Below are positions 1 to 13,050 of a stretch of 64,000 nt of DNA, one piece after another. Source of the stretch: Haemonchus contortus. Its lineage: Eukaryota; Nematoda; Chromadorea; Rhabditida; Trichostrongylidae. The notes under the pieces were generated by a model. It was given only the letters and a program-made list of their open reading frames with translations, made no database searches and was not told the origin of the DNA. The translations under genes were made by a program, and so were the position numbers. The DNA is taken from positions 18,875,615 through 18,939,614 of the forward strand of contig LS997564.1 in NCBI GenBank assembly GCA_000469685.2, given 5' to 3'. The first letter of the stretch is position 1. Each line of letters opens with the position of its first letter.

Positions 1-3000
1 AACGGATCCCTCAAATGAGCAATTCGAATAAATCACCATCGTCTGAAAGAAGATCCTTCAAAACAGTCCGCATGAGCGCTTCAAATGATGAGGTTGAGGC
101 GTACTTTGCCGTGTAGGAAGCAGCGCTTGCAAAGTGTTTCCGTACGGAAGGATTGCGATCACGTGTTCCGGATATAAGGGCGTTAAACAATTTGTCTACA
201 AGGAAATTTATTGAGTAAATGAAACATAAAGGGAAATAATATTCCACCGCATTGGGCTTGATGATCCCCTAGGAGTTGTGGAGCTCTGAGTGCGAGCATT
301 GTCAGTAGTTGAGCACATGCTGTCCTTGTGCTAGCTCCGGCACTTGAACGCAGTTGTTCACACAGTCGAGGTTGTATTGCGACGAGCACAGAGCCATCAA
401 TCTGAGAAAAACAGATTCCTTAATCTAACCTCCTAAAAAATCGAAAATTCGCAAAGGCGACGGAAGAATATATCACCTGTGGAATAAGGTCTTGAATAGC
501 AGTCATCATAGGTGAAGTACGCGCCATTTTTGCCCTCGCGTCATCCAACTAAAAAGGAGCTCTTTAATAAGTTATTTGATTATTGAAGGCTCCCCGAGAA
601 AAAATGTAAGCATTAATCAGTACAGAACGCAGTGCCACCTACAAGTTTTGAACTCACCATTTCCAATTCGTCCAGGCTCGAGCGAGCAGCCATGTAATTG
701 AGAATTGCAGGTTCCGCATCACTTATGGTGTCAATGAGAGAGGGGATGAGTTCGGCAAGATGAGGGCGAAGTTGAGACCCAGCGGTTTTGCTCAGCTCCA
801 GTAGAATAGAAATACTGCAATGATCTTCATCAACTACTTATTTTGTAAATTACGATAGAAGAAACAAAGTGGTACCTGAACTGCTTATTAACTTTGATCT
901 CAGAGTGGATTCCATTCCGTATTAACACAGGAAGTAGTGAACTGAGAAATACCCGTGGATCATGGCCTTTTGGTGATTCCGAGGAAAGACGGACAGCTAG
1001 TTTCCCCGAGGGTGGCAATGGCACGATTTGCGGCAAGACGAACGGATTCCTAAAATAACCTATTTTGGGAACAAAACCAAGAGCATAGCTGCTGAAAAAA
1101 ATCGATTCCCAATTATGATCGTAACTGACACACCTTTATGTCATCCCGGAGTCTGAAAACTGTCAGCATAAGGTCAGGGATGATCGAACGGATGTATCGG
1201 GAATCGTTGCCTTGGACCAGGTCCGATAAAGCTAGGCACCTCAAAAACAGAAATATCACGGGACTAAAAATACCGAGGCAAAGTTAGTAGAGAACAAAAT
1301 GCGCGAGTTGATCGCGACTCACGCGGACTCTCGCACGCGCCACTCAGGGCTTGTCAACTGCTGCTGAAGTTCTTTAGCTATGTCGTCCGCATATTCTTCA
1401 ACCTAAACGAAAACTGGTCAAGCAGGTAAATTAGAACAACGTTTGCTTGGTTTTCATAAACTACAATCGCGTGTTTTGACAATTCATGCTATGAGGGTTT
1501 GTACTAAATTGGTAGGAAAGAGTGTTTACAAGTTGAGCGGGATCAATAGTCAAGTTGAAGAAAACAAATTCATCATTTCTGAACACCGAAGTCTCAAAAA
1601 AAAAAACAGCATACAAGGGAAGTAGCAAATAAGAACATACAAGACCACGACGCGATGCTGTTAGTACAGACCAAATTGAGCGCATCGATTGTCTGACCTT
1701 CAAATCCGGGTCATACCGATACCTAAGCAGCACCAAACTTCGAACAGTCAATTGATGTCAAGAAGATAACAATTCACCTGAACAATTTCGGTACCAGCTG
1801 ACCGATGAAGGGTTCGAATTCACTGCTAGCCTCTTCCAAAACAGCCACGAAACCCAAAGCTGCGCCCTTAAGTAAGGCATTTATCGCATCAATAGCAAAG
1901 AATGATTGGGAAGGGTAACTACACATTTCATAATAAGATCACCTTTTTGAGATTCCACACTGAGTTATGCCTTGCCAAGTTCATGAACTTATAAACCAGA
2001 TCAGGTTGATTGAGATCTGTGGCGAGCGAACATAGCTCCTTATATGTGCTCAGATGTTGTCTAAAATACTATAATCCTATTCACTTTCGAGTTTTTTCCG
2101 AATCTCAACTACGAACCCATCTGGCCCGGTAATATGCTGATCCTTGCTAAAGATTTCTGTATTGGAATCCACTTTTGTATTCGAGAAAGGCTTCCCTTCG
2201 GAAATTCTCGAAATCAGATCATTAACCAAGGCTTTCCTCTGATCTTCAGATGCCATCTCGTACACCAGACCGATTCCACTTGAAGCCACATCTTGCGTAA
2301 AATCTGAACAAAGAAGAATAGAATAATCGTTTCCTCGTGCTACACTGAGACTGATAAGTTCCTTCTAGGTTATGGGCTAAGTCCTAAGCAGGTTATTACC
2401 GCGAACATAACCACACTTCGAGCTTTTCAAGGTTACTAAATAGAGTCGCCTCATGCAAAAGCACTAAGTACGTCTAAAATAGGAATAAGAAGCTACAGAA
2501 AAAAATGATAAGAAAATGGGAAAAGGTGGTCCTAAAGCATCAAAATCACAACAGTTAAACAAAATGGAATGTGAGAAAGCGGAAGAACAACAAAATAGAT
2601 TAGAATCACTTGTTGTCCAAGACTACGATTGAAAATGAAGAAGTTAAAATGAGGGCATCCGAGTAGAGATAATTATTTATAAGATGAAAGAAAAACTGGG
2701 TAATGGCGATAGAAATTGAAATCACCCCTCATCTATTGAAAACATCTCTAATTTACAAAGCTTTCAATTACTCGATTTCAAAACGGAGGCAGTGTAATGG
2801 TGAACACTATAATCTTCGCATGGTCTGCCATGGAATCCAAAATTGATACCCTACCTGGACGAATAAGCCTTCCATCTCTGGGGCCGCTCAATTGGCACCG
2901 GACTCGTCTGGAGGATAAAAGCACTGACTCGTGCATTGGCTAGCCACCGCAAACCATGCTCAAAGCATTCGAACCGTTCGAATAGAATAGAACTCCAGTG

Positions 3001-6000
3001 CGGTGTGCATCCTAAGGGTTGGGTTGATGAACGCCAACACTATATCCTTTCTATCCCTCATTTCATTTCGAGGCTATCCATTTTGCATACCTATTCAGAC
3101 GAACAATCCACACGCTGCAAACTCTTTCTCTAAAGATTTTCTTCCGATAATGCAACGGAAGGAGTGTTATGCCTCGTGCCCCTCGAGGTAGACGATTCAC
3201 CTGACGACTCTTGCTCGTGATAGGGACGAATAAAGGTGGTACTGGTGCAGCTGTAACGCTCGGGGAAGCCGACGATCAACGGGGTGGCAGGCGAAAGGGT
3301 GAATGGATAGGGATGAAAAAAATTAGGATGTGCCACAACTGCGACTAGAGCTCTGTCTACGTTACAAAATCGCACCACGCATCGCATCGAATACTGGGAC
3401 GGAAGCAATAAATTATCAAACAAAATAACTTGGATAAGGAATAAAGTATCAGGTCTTACTGACCATCATTTTCGGCGAGACCTATGCCGAAGCCAGTTTG
3501 AATCTTGTCCAACATCCCTTCCAGGAGGTTAGCACGAGCTTTGTAACTCCTTCGGACGACGACGAGCAACCAAATCAAAGCCGAACGCCGTTCATGATGG
3601 CTCAAAGATGAAAGCTTCTCGTCGAAAATTTTGGAGAATATCTGAGCTAGACGTCTTTCACAGCTTTCTGACGTTTCAGGGCCAAGCGAATTGAGCTGAA
3701 AATTAAATGTCCAATGAAGATTTTACAGGTTAAGCCTCTCATATGCAATGAATACATGAAAATCTTCTTCCGGTGTGATATACATGTTCCGTCGAGACGT
3801 TGAGAACGGCCCAAGCGCTACATCGAACAACGCAGACCCCACTATAAGCTGTACTTCTGGTTGAGGAGGACCATTTCCAACAGAGTAAAGCACCGCTGAC
3901 AGCTTAAATGAAAAAAAGAAGAGAATGCAGTATTGTGAGAGCATTTTCAAGCTTACACTAGTCAGTGTACAGCTATACCTTTTCATAAACAGTTGCGCTC
4001 ATCGTTGTGGCACAAAAGCCTATAGCATGTATTGCCTCCTCATGCGCCTTCGTAGAAACAGCATCTTTTCGTGAAACAGCAATCTTCTCGCAAACAGACA
4101 GCAAACGCTCCAAGACATCTGGGGGTAATTCAAAATCCTGAAACATTCTGGAAATGAATGGCAACGAACACTGCAATCAACTGTAAGTACCAAAACGCAG
4201 AGGAGCAAACCTTGTCGTGAAAAAGAATAGTGCGCAATATATTCGCCAAAGAACCCAGAGCCGACTCCAGCACATTGTTTGGTTTGTTATAACCTTCCTC
4301 AGAGATGTCAATGAGATGATTAATCACCGAAAGAACGGTGGTACGAGGAGTTGCATGGGAAGCGATAAACGCGCTCGCAAGCCAGCAATCTCCTGCCGTA
4401 ACGTTCTGAATGAGCAGTCATCATTTCGATGAATGCAAGATCTATCAAGAAAGGTATTACGTAAACACCTCTTCAATGCCTCGTCAGTAAAAATTTCAAA
4501 ACAGGACAGGCTCATGAGAAAAAAAGAGAAAAAGCAGTTGAAATTACCGTTTTTTCTAATGCAGTTAAAGCTGCAGGAAACATCGTTTCCCGTTCTTTGT
4601 CGCCTAGTAAGGAAGCCGCCAAGTGAGCGGCAACATTAGCCATGTCGGAGCGGGTCGTCCCTCGCGTCCGTTGAACACAAGACATCAAAAGCGAAGTTGG
4701 AGGATTGCTAAGAGGATACACGGCAGAGAAGCACGTCGCAATGCGAAACAATGGCACTTCTAAATTAGAAAGATTATGCGCACCTTTACTTCCAGATAAC
4801 CAAGTAGCACCTCAAAGAACTGAAGAAAAATGCAGAGAAAGATCATACCTTGAGCTTCTTTAAGAGCTTGTAGAGAAATTTTCGTCAAACACTCTTGATT
4901 GAAACAAGTCAGCTTTTTCATTTGTTGGGCGATTTTCGGCGCAGTTTCCGTCCATTCATGAACACTATCGGCGGTTTTCAAATCGGTGGGCACACCAGCT
5001 GCCCGTGCCATCAATGCCCACAGGTAACGAGAGCTCTAGAAAGTACATTCTTCGAATCCCTGGGAATAATAAATCCAAAAGTAAAACTAAAGTAAAACCT
5101 CGAACCATTTGATGGATGAGAGGTGAAATACTTTGTGATGACGGAGACTTCTCCTTTCCAGTTTCGGAATCAACAATGTCATCCTTAAGGTGATTCCACA
5201 GATAAAAAACGGCCATTTCAACAGGGACATCCACTTTCAAAGATACTTCGAGAAGGCGAGTTGCCTCTCCACGAATCTCGTCTCGACTGAAAAGGTACGA
5301 TAAGGCGATGATTAGGAAAAAGACATAAAAGACCAACCTATCTCCGCAGGCCCGCAGCAGCATCCATCTTAAATCCATTTCATCGGATGATAGGAACGCT
5401 TCCATGTATTTTAACGCAATCAATCGACATTTTGAATTTTCCTAAAATCAAAGAGAACTCGATGCGAATAGATGGTACAGTAGAAAATCAACTGAAGCTC
5501 TAAAAACTAAGCAGATGCAAGTTTCACTACGACATGAACTCCGACAGAACTCGCAGTTAGCTGCCCAGAAGGTGAATAAGATATGAAAACGTGGTATATT
5601 TAACAAAGGGCAGTCAGTATTGTTAAAGATAAGCACAGCACAAACAGAATATTCAAGAAAAGGGAATTCGAAGAACTCTTCGATGGTTTAAAAGGTGAGT
5701 TTTCAGATGAACAAAATGATACTTCGCTACTTGGTCAATCAGCAAGGAGATGAGCGCATTAAGGAACAGCTTTAGCGGCGGAAAGACTTTTCGTTTACAA
5801 GATTTCTCTGTAGAGGTGAGGGTACCTCGCGAAATACAGTACTTATATACCTTCTCTGAATCAATCCTTCATGCGCGTGTCTAGTAAGCGGTGCTAATTC
5901 GCTAGTAAAGTGCCGATTATAGACACAAAAAATATTTTCACGAAGGAAAGTTGTACTAACAGAAAGTAGTACGGTGATGAAATATGTATGGGAGATATGT

Positions 6001-9000
6001 CTCTAACTGAACTTAGTATATGGGTCATACCTACATGTGTGAGGAACTCTTGAACCAACGATTTAAGTTTTTCATTGAGCGACTGATCGGTCAATTTGCG
6101 GAAACCATCCAACCACTGGGTGAGGCAATCGATCACTGCGTACGCGACATCGTCTGGTGCCTTCAATACAAAAAAAGTTGTTTTCAGCAGAACTAATCCA
6201 TCCTTGAGATTTTGAGCTGAATTCGACATGAAATGAGAATGAAGATCAACCTGAGCAATCTCCTTGAAAGTCAGCGCAACTGTCTCGACCTGACGTGTTA
6301 CGATAGACGGATCTCGTTTCCCAAGAATTCCCATACATCGATAAATCAGTGATAAAGCATTGGAGTTCTATAAATTTGAGCATTCTCTAATGGAGACGTG
6401 TTTGCAGCAAGAGATTAACCCTATCAATTGTGATCACATCGAAGATAAGGATAAGGATAAAGGATAAAGTTTTTGGCGTTAATCAATCCCGTCTGAGGGA
6501 TGCGCCCCCGCACTCGACTACCATTCAGAATCGTAGTGGCGTAATGAGTGCGTATGTGGCCTATACAATGACTTGCGGTGGCCAGCCGATGTACAAGTCA
6601 GTGCTTTTATCCTCCCAGACATGTCTGGTACCAATTCACCGACCCCGGAGGGATGGAAGGCTTGGTTGGCCTAGGCGGGCATAGATCCGGGATTCGAACC
6701 CCTGACCGTGCGTGTGATATAGTGCGCCACTTGACACTACACCACCTCCGCCCTTCACATCGAAGATACACCGTTTTAAAGAGATACTGTTACAGCTGTT
6801 GGTTGGTTTTATATAATTGGCCAAAAACGGTGGGGAACAGAACCTAGCTAACAAGCTGCTAAGAAAGCCAAAAATCAGATGGGCCATTTAGCCGTCGGAA
6901 ATGGATTAATCATGTATGTAAAAAGCTCACGACCAAAATGAGTGATTCGGAAACAATGTGGTTGGCGAATTTCATGACAAAGTAATCGATGTGAACTAAA
7001 AAGAAAACCACAACTAAAAACAATTTACCTTGACTTCCTCTCGAACTTTCTGCACACGATCAAACAACAGAGGTGAAAAGTTTTTCTGTGCAGCTGCAGG
7101 CATTTTTTCGATTACCTTGAGCAAGAAACCGAGCGCAGCTGTGAGCAGCTTGATATACGACGTCTGGGTGAGCCCGTCAAGACAAATCTAAAAAGTACAA
7201 GTAGATGGCAAAAACAATTGCAACACACGACATTCAACGACTTCAAACGCTGAGCGAAAGCAATGTCTATTCCACCGAGATGGTAACAAGTTTGTGTACT
7301 AGTCGCTCGATTTTGCTTCAAACTGTTTTGGATACCACTTTTGAAAAAAAAGTATTACAAACCTTCATATTGTTCATATAAGACACAGGTGCAATAGAAG
7401 AACGCGTGAGATGCTGCAGGATTTTCTGCTTCATCAAGAAATTGGCTGGACATACTGCAGTACTTTTGCCCATCACCGGCTTGGTAACTGTCGTTGTTCC
7501 CAAATAAATGGCCATCAATTCATCCACAACAGCTCGGTTGTCAACACATGCTTGACTACAACACAATTCCGGTCACGCTGAGGTGGGAAGTCACAACGAT
7601 AAAACCACGAAAACACTATATCAAAAAAATTGGCGATCTCACATGTCGATTTTTTTCAAGGCCGCCTCAGCAGCTTCTGTTACTCTGAAAACTTTCGCTC
7701 AGTTCAAATAGTTTGTCAATTATCACACAAGACTTCCGGAAAAGTAAAACTCACGCGTCGACGTTTTGAGCAGAAGCTAGAACCAGAATAGAAAAGATTG
7801 CTGAATCATCAAACAACCCAGAGACCAAGAGCTTGAGAGCACACAACTTTATCTAAAATAGGATACCTTCCAGAGGAGCTTATTTCTAAAAACATTTTAT
7901 AGGAAATCAGGAAAGGAAAGAAAGAGGTTATTCCCAGGGACTAAATTTTTCTTTCTCTCATCTGTATACAAATTTAGGCCTTAAGCAGAAATAATATCCA
8001 CTAAAATTGGTTCACCTACCGGAACAAGCGCTACGTCTTTGGTGAAGATTTTCTCAGCAACCATTATGTATTCGTCGGCTGTTAAGGCAGGAGTTAACAC
8101 TTTCTCTTCACTTTTGAGAGCTGCGCACGTGGATTTGATCACATCGCTTTAATAATACGATTGCACAATAATTACTCATCGAACAAAACACTGTACTAAC
8201 GGTGGATCGACGGGGAACGCTATGATGCAGTGAAGGAATCTAAGCAGCAGCAGCTTCACATCGTCGGATAACGTGAACTTTGGCCAGGTATGCTTCTCCT
8301 TCTGTGTGAGAACCATAAAGGCAGGCACACACAATGACAGCAGTCTGAATAGTAAAAATCATTTTGCCCTATTCTAAATAGGAAATGATGAACATTTCAC
8401 TGATAACTCACTCGGCACATTGGCTTGATTCATTGAGCTTACAAGAGATAACATCAAAGAATAAAGGCAGCAATCTAAGGCGTTCCTCTTCCGTAAGGTG
8501 TCCAGAGGCGAAGCGCAGATATACCAACGAGAGATTCTGAAGAAACCGGACCCACTTCATTCTCACCATGGAAAAATTATTTCACCCATGTCATAGAATA
8601 CAAATAGGCTGAGGAAGGATCTCACCGCGGCAACAACACTTTTATCTCTCACTAGAGTCAAGAGAGCATCAACTGGATATTTGATGGATGCAACAGCTTT
8701 AGCACGGCGGTTATAATGAGTGAGGATCTCACTAATCTAAACAACAAAAATAAGATTCTTGTTCATATGCTGAATGATTCCTGGATTCGTGTCGTACCTT
8801 TATTAAAGCTTTAGGCTCCGAACTTGCAGTCTCGATTAAACGAACTAGGTAAGTGTCTGTGAATTTCTGCAGTTGTTCGTCTGACTCAATCATAGCGAAT
8901 CGCAGATAAATCCTTTCTACTGAAACGATGATATCCTCGCTTTCTATAGATAAAATGTGGTAAAAATTGTTATTCACTTACAATATTCATCAACTGCGAC

Positions 9001-9039
9001 TGCTTCCTTTTGAGAAGAGGTGGTAGGAATGGTCTCCAT
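1..9039 (-). CDS. ecm-29: ECM29-like proteasome adaptor/scaffold (partial, C-terminus beyond window)
   Basis: This is a long multi-exon HEAT-repeat protein read right to left. The first exon is 8982-9039 and exon 2 is 8798-8919; exon 2 opens [20 protein letters not shown], which matches the N-terminus of animal ECM29. Further family-specific blocks are the [15 protein letters not shown] stretch near 2240-2300, the [20 protein letters not shown] stretch near 5200-5260, and [20 protein letters not shown] near 100-170. ECM29 is a giant HEAT-repeat protein (about 1,850 residues in animals) that binds the 26S proteasome and links it to other cellular compartments; this function is from family knowledge. 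The window edge removes roughly the last few hundred residues. Many introns are short (50-120 nt), but those at about 2305-3460 and 6330-7030 were enlarged by SINE insertions. The start was chosen from exon 1 phase, which joins exon 2 as T|TA. Individual exon limits in the middle were not all resolved. Confidence 0.9.
2785..3036 (+). mobile_element. Diverged tRNA-headed SINE copy 1
   Basis: This is an old copy of the dispersed SINE, in an intron of the ECM29 gene and antisense to it. It keeps a degraded tRNA-like head (GGAGGCAGTGTAATGG) and the shared body: 'gccttccatc', then 'ggataaaagcactgac', then the end 'gatgaacgcc'. No target duplication is recognisable. The better-preserved relatives are at 6448-6755 and 38746-39020. 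Confidence 0.75.
6448..6755 (-). mobile_element. Intact tRNA-headed SINE copy 2 with target-site duplication
   Basis: Read on the minus strand, the element starts with a tRNA-like head. The A box lies in GGTGTAGTG and the B box GGTTCGAATCC is intact. A body of about 200 bp follows, then a short tail built of TTATCC units (seen on plus as GGATAA at about 6448-6468). The 13-base sequence CACATCGAAGATA flanks it on both sides, at 6435-6447 and 6756-6768. That is the signature of LINE-type target-primed insertion. It sits in an intron of the ECM29 gene. Confidence 0.9.
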
Positions 9040-10438
9040 TGTTTACGACTAGACCACTAAAGAAAGACCTTAGTGGTTAGGGTCCGTGAAAGTTCAATTA
9101 CCTGGAAAACACTCTCCATGTTCTCATCAAAGCAAAACTGTGATTAGAACTAATCAGGAAGTACTATCGACGTTCATTTCTTAGCCACACCCTGTTGAGC
9201 TGTGCAGAATGGCATAGGAACTTGCTGCAAGGAGCCAGTCACGATTTGCGAGATTTTTCTATGCTTTAGGAGAGAATTAACGCGAACTATTCACACCAGG
9301 AACTTCATGAGAATAACAAAGGAGAATGCGAGACAGTCAGAGTAGTGACGAGTGTGAGGAATGCGTGACGGAGTCAGCGTACGCAAAAGAAATGCTGATG
9401 AGTTGGTTCGCGCTCCATGGCTAACATCGTGGCCTCCTTTGAACGGGAAAGTAGCAAGAAACTCATCTTGGGACATAACCAAATCAGAATGAACCATCAT
9501 TCGACCTCGATGTCCTTAACCTCATCTGGTCTTAAAAGGATGCTCGAAAGCAAAATAACTGAGTTCTAAAGCTACAAACTTGAGAGGCGTTGGATGTATG
9601 GACTCCTTTTCCCGACTTTTGTGTACTACACAGCACGCTGGAGTCGAACAAGAGGAACGTAAATTTAGAGGAAGCGAGCATGAGAATGACGAAAATTTGG
9701 GACGTTTCCCGTTACCATTTCGGGAAGCAAAAAGCATCGAGACATTCACATATCCAAAGAGAGAAAAAAGGAGAAATGGTAAATGGATTGGTAAAGGATA
9801 GATGTTCTGGCGGCAACCCATTCCGTTTTGGAACGCCCACGCATTCGACATTCACTCAGGACCACTCTGACGGACGAGTTGGTATTTCGCTTGTGCAACG
9901 AATTCAGCTGTCACTGATTTAACTGTAATGCAGCCCACGAGATCAAAAATGAGTCAAAAATTGGACCCTCCCACACTAGAGACGAGAAATGCCCGTTTGC
10001 GGGAAAGGGAGACTTTGTTGTGTCGACTAACTTGTCGGAATATTTCGAAAGAAGTGGCAGCCCACAAAAACATGAAAGTGCATGCGTTGTGAAACCGCTT
10101 GATAGACTCAGATAAGATGCTCCCACGTTAGGACCGCGGCGCAGCCGCACACTATCCAGCAACGTCACTTTTGCGGACAACCCTTTCATTTAGAGGGGCT
10201 ACTTCATGACTGCTTGATGTGAATCGTTTTGTAACTGAGGAGTTGGGTTTCTAAGTTGAGCTCTTGCACTCTTGCAGCATTATCCTCTGTCTATTTAAAG
10301 TACTTAGATGTTGTTTCAAAAGTTTTTCCTAGGAGATGCGGTAGCTGCGCCAAGTATCAATACTCGGTCTTCATCAGAACACCGCAGCTCGCATAAGCGA
10401 AATTTAGTTAATTGTTCACAAAACCATACCGTTTCTGA

Positions 10439-10510
10439 AGTCTTACTGTCTTACTGTCTACCCATCTTACTATCTACCTGTCTTACTGTCTACCTGTCTT
10501 ACTAACTACC
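10439..10510. repeat. Short minisatellite, CTTACTGTCTACCTGT-type units
   Basis: About four to five imperfect copies of a 15-16 base unit (variants of CTTACTGTCTACCTGT) stand in tandem. They lie in intergenic DNA just before an AATAAA hexamer. Confidence 0.7.
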
Positions 10511-10870
10511 CATCCCCGTCAGTATCTGTCTCTTGTGCCTGAATAATCAATAAAAGGCTATAATTCCAATAATGGAAATAGAGATCAATCCTGCTTTCCT
10601 CTTGAGCTTGAAATCTATTCCAGCTTTTCCGGCAAACTGTTGAAACCCTGTAGGGATTTTTTAAATAATGAGCAAATTAGTAAAAAGTTTCCCCAGGCTC
10701 AGATCGTCTATTTATAGGAAACTTTCCCGCTTATCTTTGGGATCTCTTTGACATGACTAAATGGTAGCTAAAGTGGTAGTATTCCACATTTCTTGAAACT
10801 CTATGATTAAATTTCTTTGTCGTTCACCATGAATTACGTGCGAATTCTTGCACAACCGTAGCTAAATTGT

Positions 10871-10880
10871 TACTTTTCAG
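10871..10880 (+). promoter_or_regulatory. Trans-splice-like acceptor before mrpl-36
   Basis: The sequence TACTTTTCAG ends one base before the mrpl-36 ATG at 10882, and no upstream exon of this gene is recognisable. In nematodes such a pyrimidine-rich AG right at the start codon is the typical spliced-leader addition site. Confidence 0.55.
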
Positions 10881-10881
10881 G

Positions 10882-11381
10882 ATGTCTGGGATAGTGACAC
10901 GGCTTGTAGCCGGTGGTGCCTCTGTAACTCGAGGACTGCTTGGAATTCGAAATCCCCAAATGTTGCAATCAACCGCGGGATTCAAGGTGTGCATTATAGA
11001 GTCACGAATGCCTCTGTCTGCTTTCATGGTCCGCCGGCGTGTCGGCGTGCCGGCCGAGGTAGTGCTAGGGAGGGGAAGGGAGGCAGACGGTCGATCGACG
11101 CGGTGAAGGCAGCCACTCTTGTCAGCAGCTTGCTCATTTTAGTAGAGCATCCGCACAATCACTTTTGGTACAATAATAAATACATTTACATCCTAATACA
11201 TTTGGCTAGTAGTTTTCACCGATAGATCTACTCTTATGTTTTTTTTCAGGTGAAATCCCGCTTAAAGCTACGATGCAAACACTGCTACTTTATTCGTGTG
11301 AATGGACGCCTTCATGTTGAATGCACTGAACATCCACGACATAAAGCCAGGGAAATATTTAATGTCAAACTACTTTGGTAG
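10882..11381 (+). CDS. mrpl-36: Mitochondrial large-subunit ribosomal protein L36 (bL36m)
   Basis: The gene has two exons, 10882-10986 and 11250-11381, joined in phase 0 over a GT-AG intron of 263 nt, and encodes 78 residues. Exon 1 supplies a basic N-terminal part with few acids (MSGIVTRLVAGGASVTRG), fitting a mitochondrial targeting sequence. Exon 2 encodes the whole L36 core, VKSRLKLRCKHC, then CTEHPRHKAR, and ends in LLW. The C-x2-C and C-x3-H residues are the zinc-ribbon ligands expected of the L36 family. L36 is the smallest large-subunit ribosomal protein and stabilises 23S-type rRNA in the mitoribosome. The gene converges on glrx-5, with the two stops 238 bases apart. The start follows directly on a TTTTCAG acceptor. 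Confidence 0.92.
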
Positions 11382-11458
11382 AACGTAGAGATTACGGATA
11401 AAGTGTATACACATAAATGTGCCATTCTCATAAACAAAAAACTCTACGGAGCGTGCTG

Positions 11459-11464
11459 TTTATT
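11459..11464 (-). terminator. Poly(A) signal AATAAA for glrx-5
   Basis: AATAAA on the minus strand (TTTATT on plus) lies about 155 bases after the glrx-5 stop. It falls in the short convergent gap between glrx-5 and mrpl-36. Confidence 0.5.
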
Positions 11465-11619
11465 TAATGGCATAAATATAAATCACATGACTGTATGATT
11501 TTCAACTTGAGCAAACAATAGCCGACAACAACTACTAGTTCGTTCATATAACAAAAACTTTATGGATATAACTGGAACATCTATCCTAATGACTTAGAGG
11601 TAACTCCGCGCGGGCCATT

Positions 11620-13050
11620 TCACTTTGCCTCTCCATACTTGCTTGCGATCCCTTTTGAGTCGAAAAAGTCGCTGAAGAAAAATTTCTAAGATCGCAATCT
11701 TAATCAAATGACATTGTAAAGTTAGCTAAAATCTTACGAAATCTCTCCATCTTTGTGCATTTGTACCATGATGTCACATCCTCCAACAAATTCGCCCTTA
11801 ACATATACCTGAAACGTAATGTGCTAGGTAAGCACTCAGTGTGCAGTTAAAAGACGTGATAAACTACCTGCCTGGGGAATAGTTGGCCATTCACTGTAAA
11901 TCTTCACGCCTTCTCTCAATTCAGGGTCGTCCAGTACATTGTAGTCTTTGAACTTGACGTTGTGGAAATCAAGGACCTAGAGGAATAAATCATAACTAAA
12001 AGGAAGCTCCATGAAGCTACCAACTAGATCTCATGCACGAGTTCCCGAAATTATTCACTGATTTTTAAGAAATGGGCGCACGCACTCACCAGTTTAACAT
12101 TCCGTGAAAAACCACACATTGGCTCCTGTTGCGTGCCTTTCATGAACACCACTACGTCATCTGACTAAATAGTGTTTCTAATAGGTAGAGATAGTGACTC
12201 TACAAAAAAGCAGAAAACACCGTCATAATAACAGCAGAAATTCAATATTCAAACACTATCTAACTTCAAAGTACTACGACCATTAACACCCCGACTAAGC
12301 AAACGAAGAGGCACATCCATGGCGAAAAGGTATAGCTAGCTTCGGGGAAAGTGTCGCCTCGTTTTCTTTTGTTGCGCAAGGCCACTATTCACTCTTAATT
12401 CACCATGAAACCTATTTTATGAAAAGCTACCTCCTTGACATGGTTCACACTGTTTAGCGAAAAGCAAGACAATTACAGCAAGTTTTGCAGAATGTGTAAG
12501 GCTGGGGTTACGGGAGAGTGACCTATGAAAGTTTCCCTTCGAATTCTTCAGATATGCCCTGGAAAAGGAAAAGAATGTTGGGAGAGGAAACGGCTCCGGA
12601 ACCGTAACACAGTGAACCGTAAATATTTGTTCTTTTCATGCTGCAATCAATGAACACAATATTCTGAAGGAGGGGAGGGGGGGGGGGGGGTGGAAGGTCC
12701 TTTAACACTATAAACTCTATGCATACCAACATTTCGCCAATCCGAAAATGAGTTTATATTTCTCTGATAAACTCAAGTCTACCCGGGCTAGCGAAGCCGG
12801 TTGTAATGAAAATGATGTGCGGAGACGAAACGGCATCGAATTTTGTGTTGCCCATTTTCAAGCGAATATTGCGCAGTAAAGCGTATGGCAATGTAGAAAC
12901 AACGACATATAGCAAATAAGGAACGAATAACAGCAAACATACCTTCACCATTTTATCGATCCTATTTCTAAGATCAGCTGATAAAGTCTGAGCAGCCGCT
13001 GTACACAAATTCCTTGTGCCAGCGAATGATCTTTGAAAAACTCTCAACAT
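11620..13050 (-). CDS. glrx-5: Mitochondrial monothiol glutaredoxin (GLRX5 type)
   Basis: There are five exons: 12943-13050, 12090-12164, 11872-11976, 11738-11808 and 11620-11671. They give a protein of 136 residues. An N-terminal leader rich in R and A ([20 protein letters not shown]) looks like a mitochondrial targeting peptide. The glutaredoxin core follows, with [17 protein letters not shown] (active-site CGFS), then [18 protein letters not shown] (the cis-Pro and glutathione-binding region). GLRX5 carries [2Fe-2S] clusters in mitochondrial Fe-S protein assembly; this is family knowledge. Every exon joins in frame, but intron 3 needs a GC donor (CAG|GCAGGT at 11870-11871); the nearby GT would add 4 bases and break the frame. 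The stop of the PP4 gene lies about 700 bases upstream on the same strand. Confidence 0.93.

Larger units (their letters stand above)
9040..10881. other. Divergent intergenic region between ecm-29 and mrpl-36
   Basis: About 1.8 kb upstream of both flanking genes. I see no conserved protein in it. Overlapping frames of about 110 codons occur on both strands at 9522-9922, but they lack recognisable similarity and are probably chance. A small tandem repeat lies at 10439-10510, and an AATAAA at 10549-10554 could end a plus-strand transcript. Promoters for the ECM29 gene (near 9040) and mrpl-36 (before 10882) should lie here, but I cannot point to specific sites. Confidence 0.5.

Noticed and set aside
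9522..9922. Frames of about 110 codons on both strands upstream of ecm-29
   Set aside because: They are mutually antisense and have no recognisable similarity or splice context. I kept the region as intergenic.
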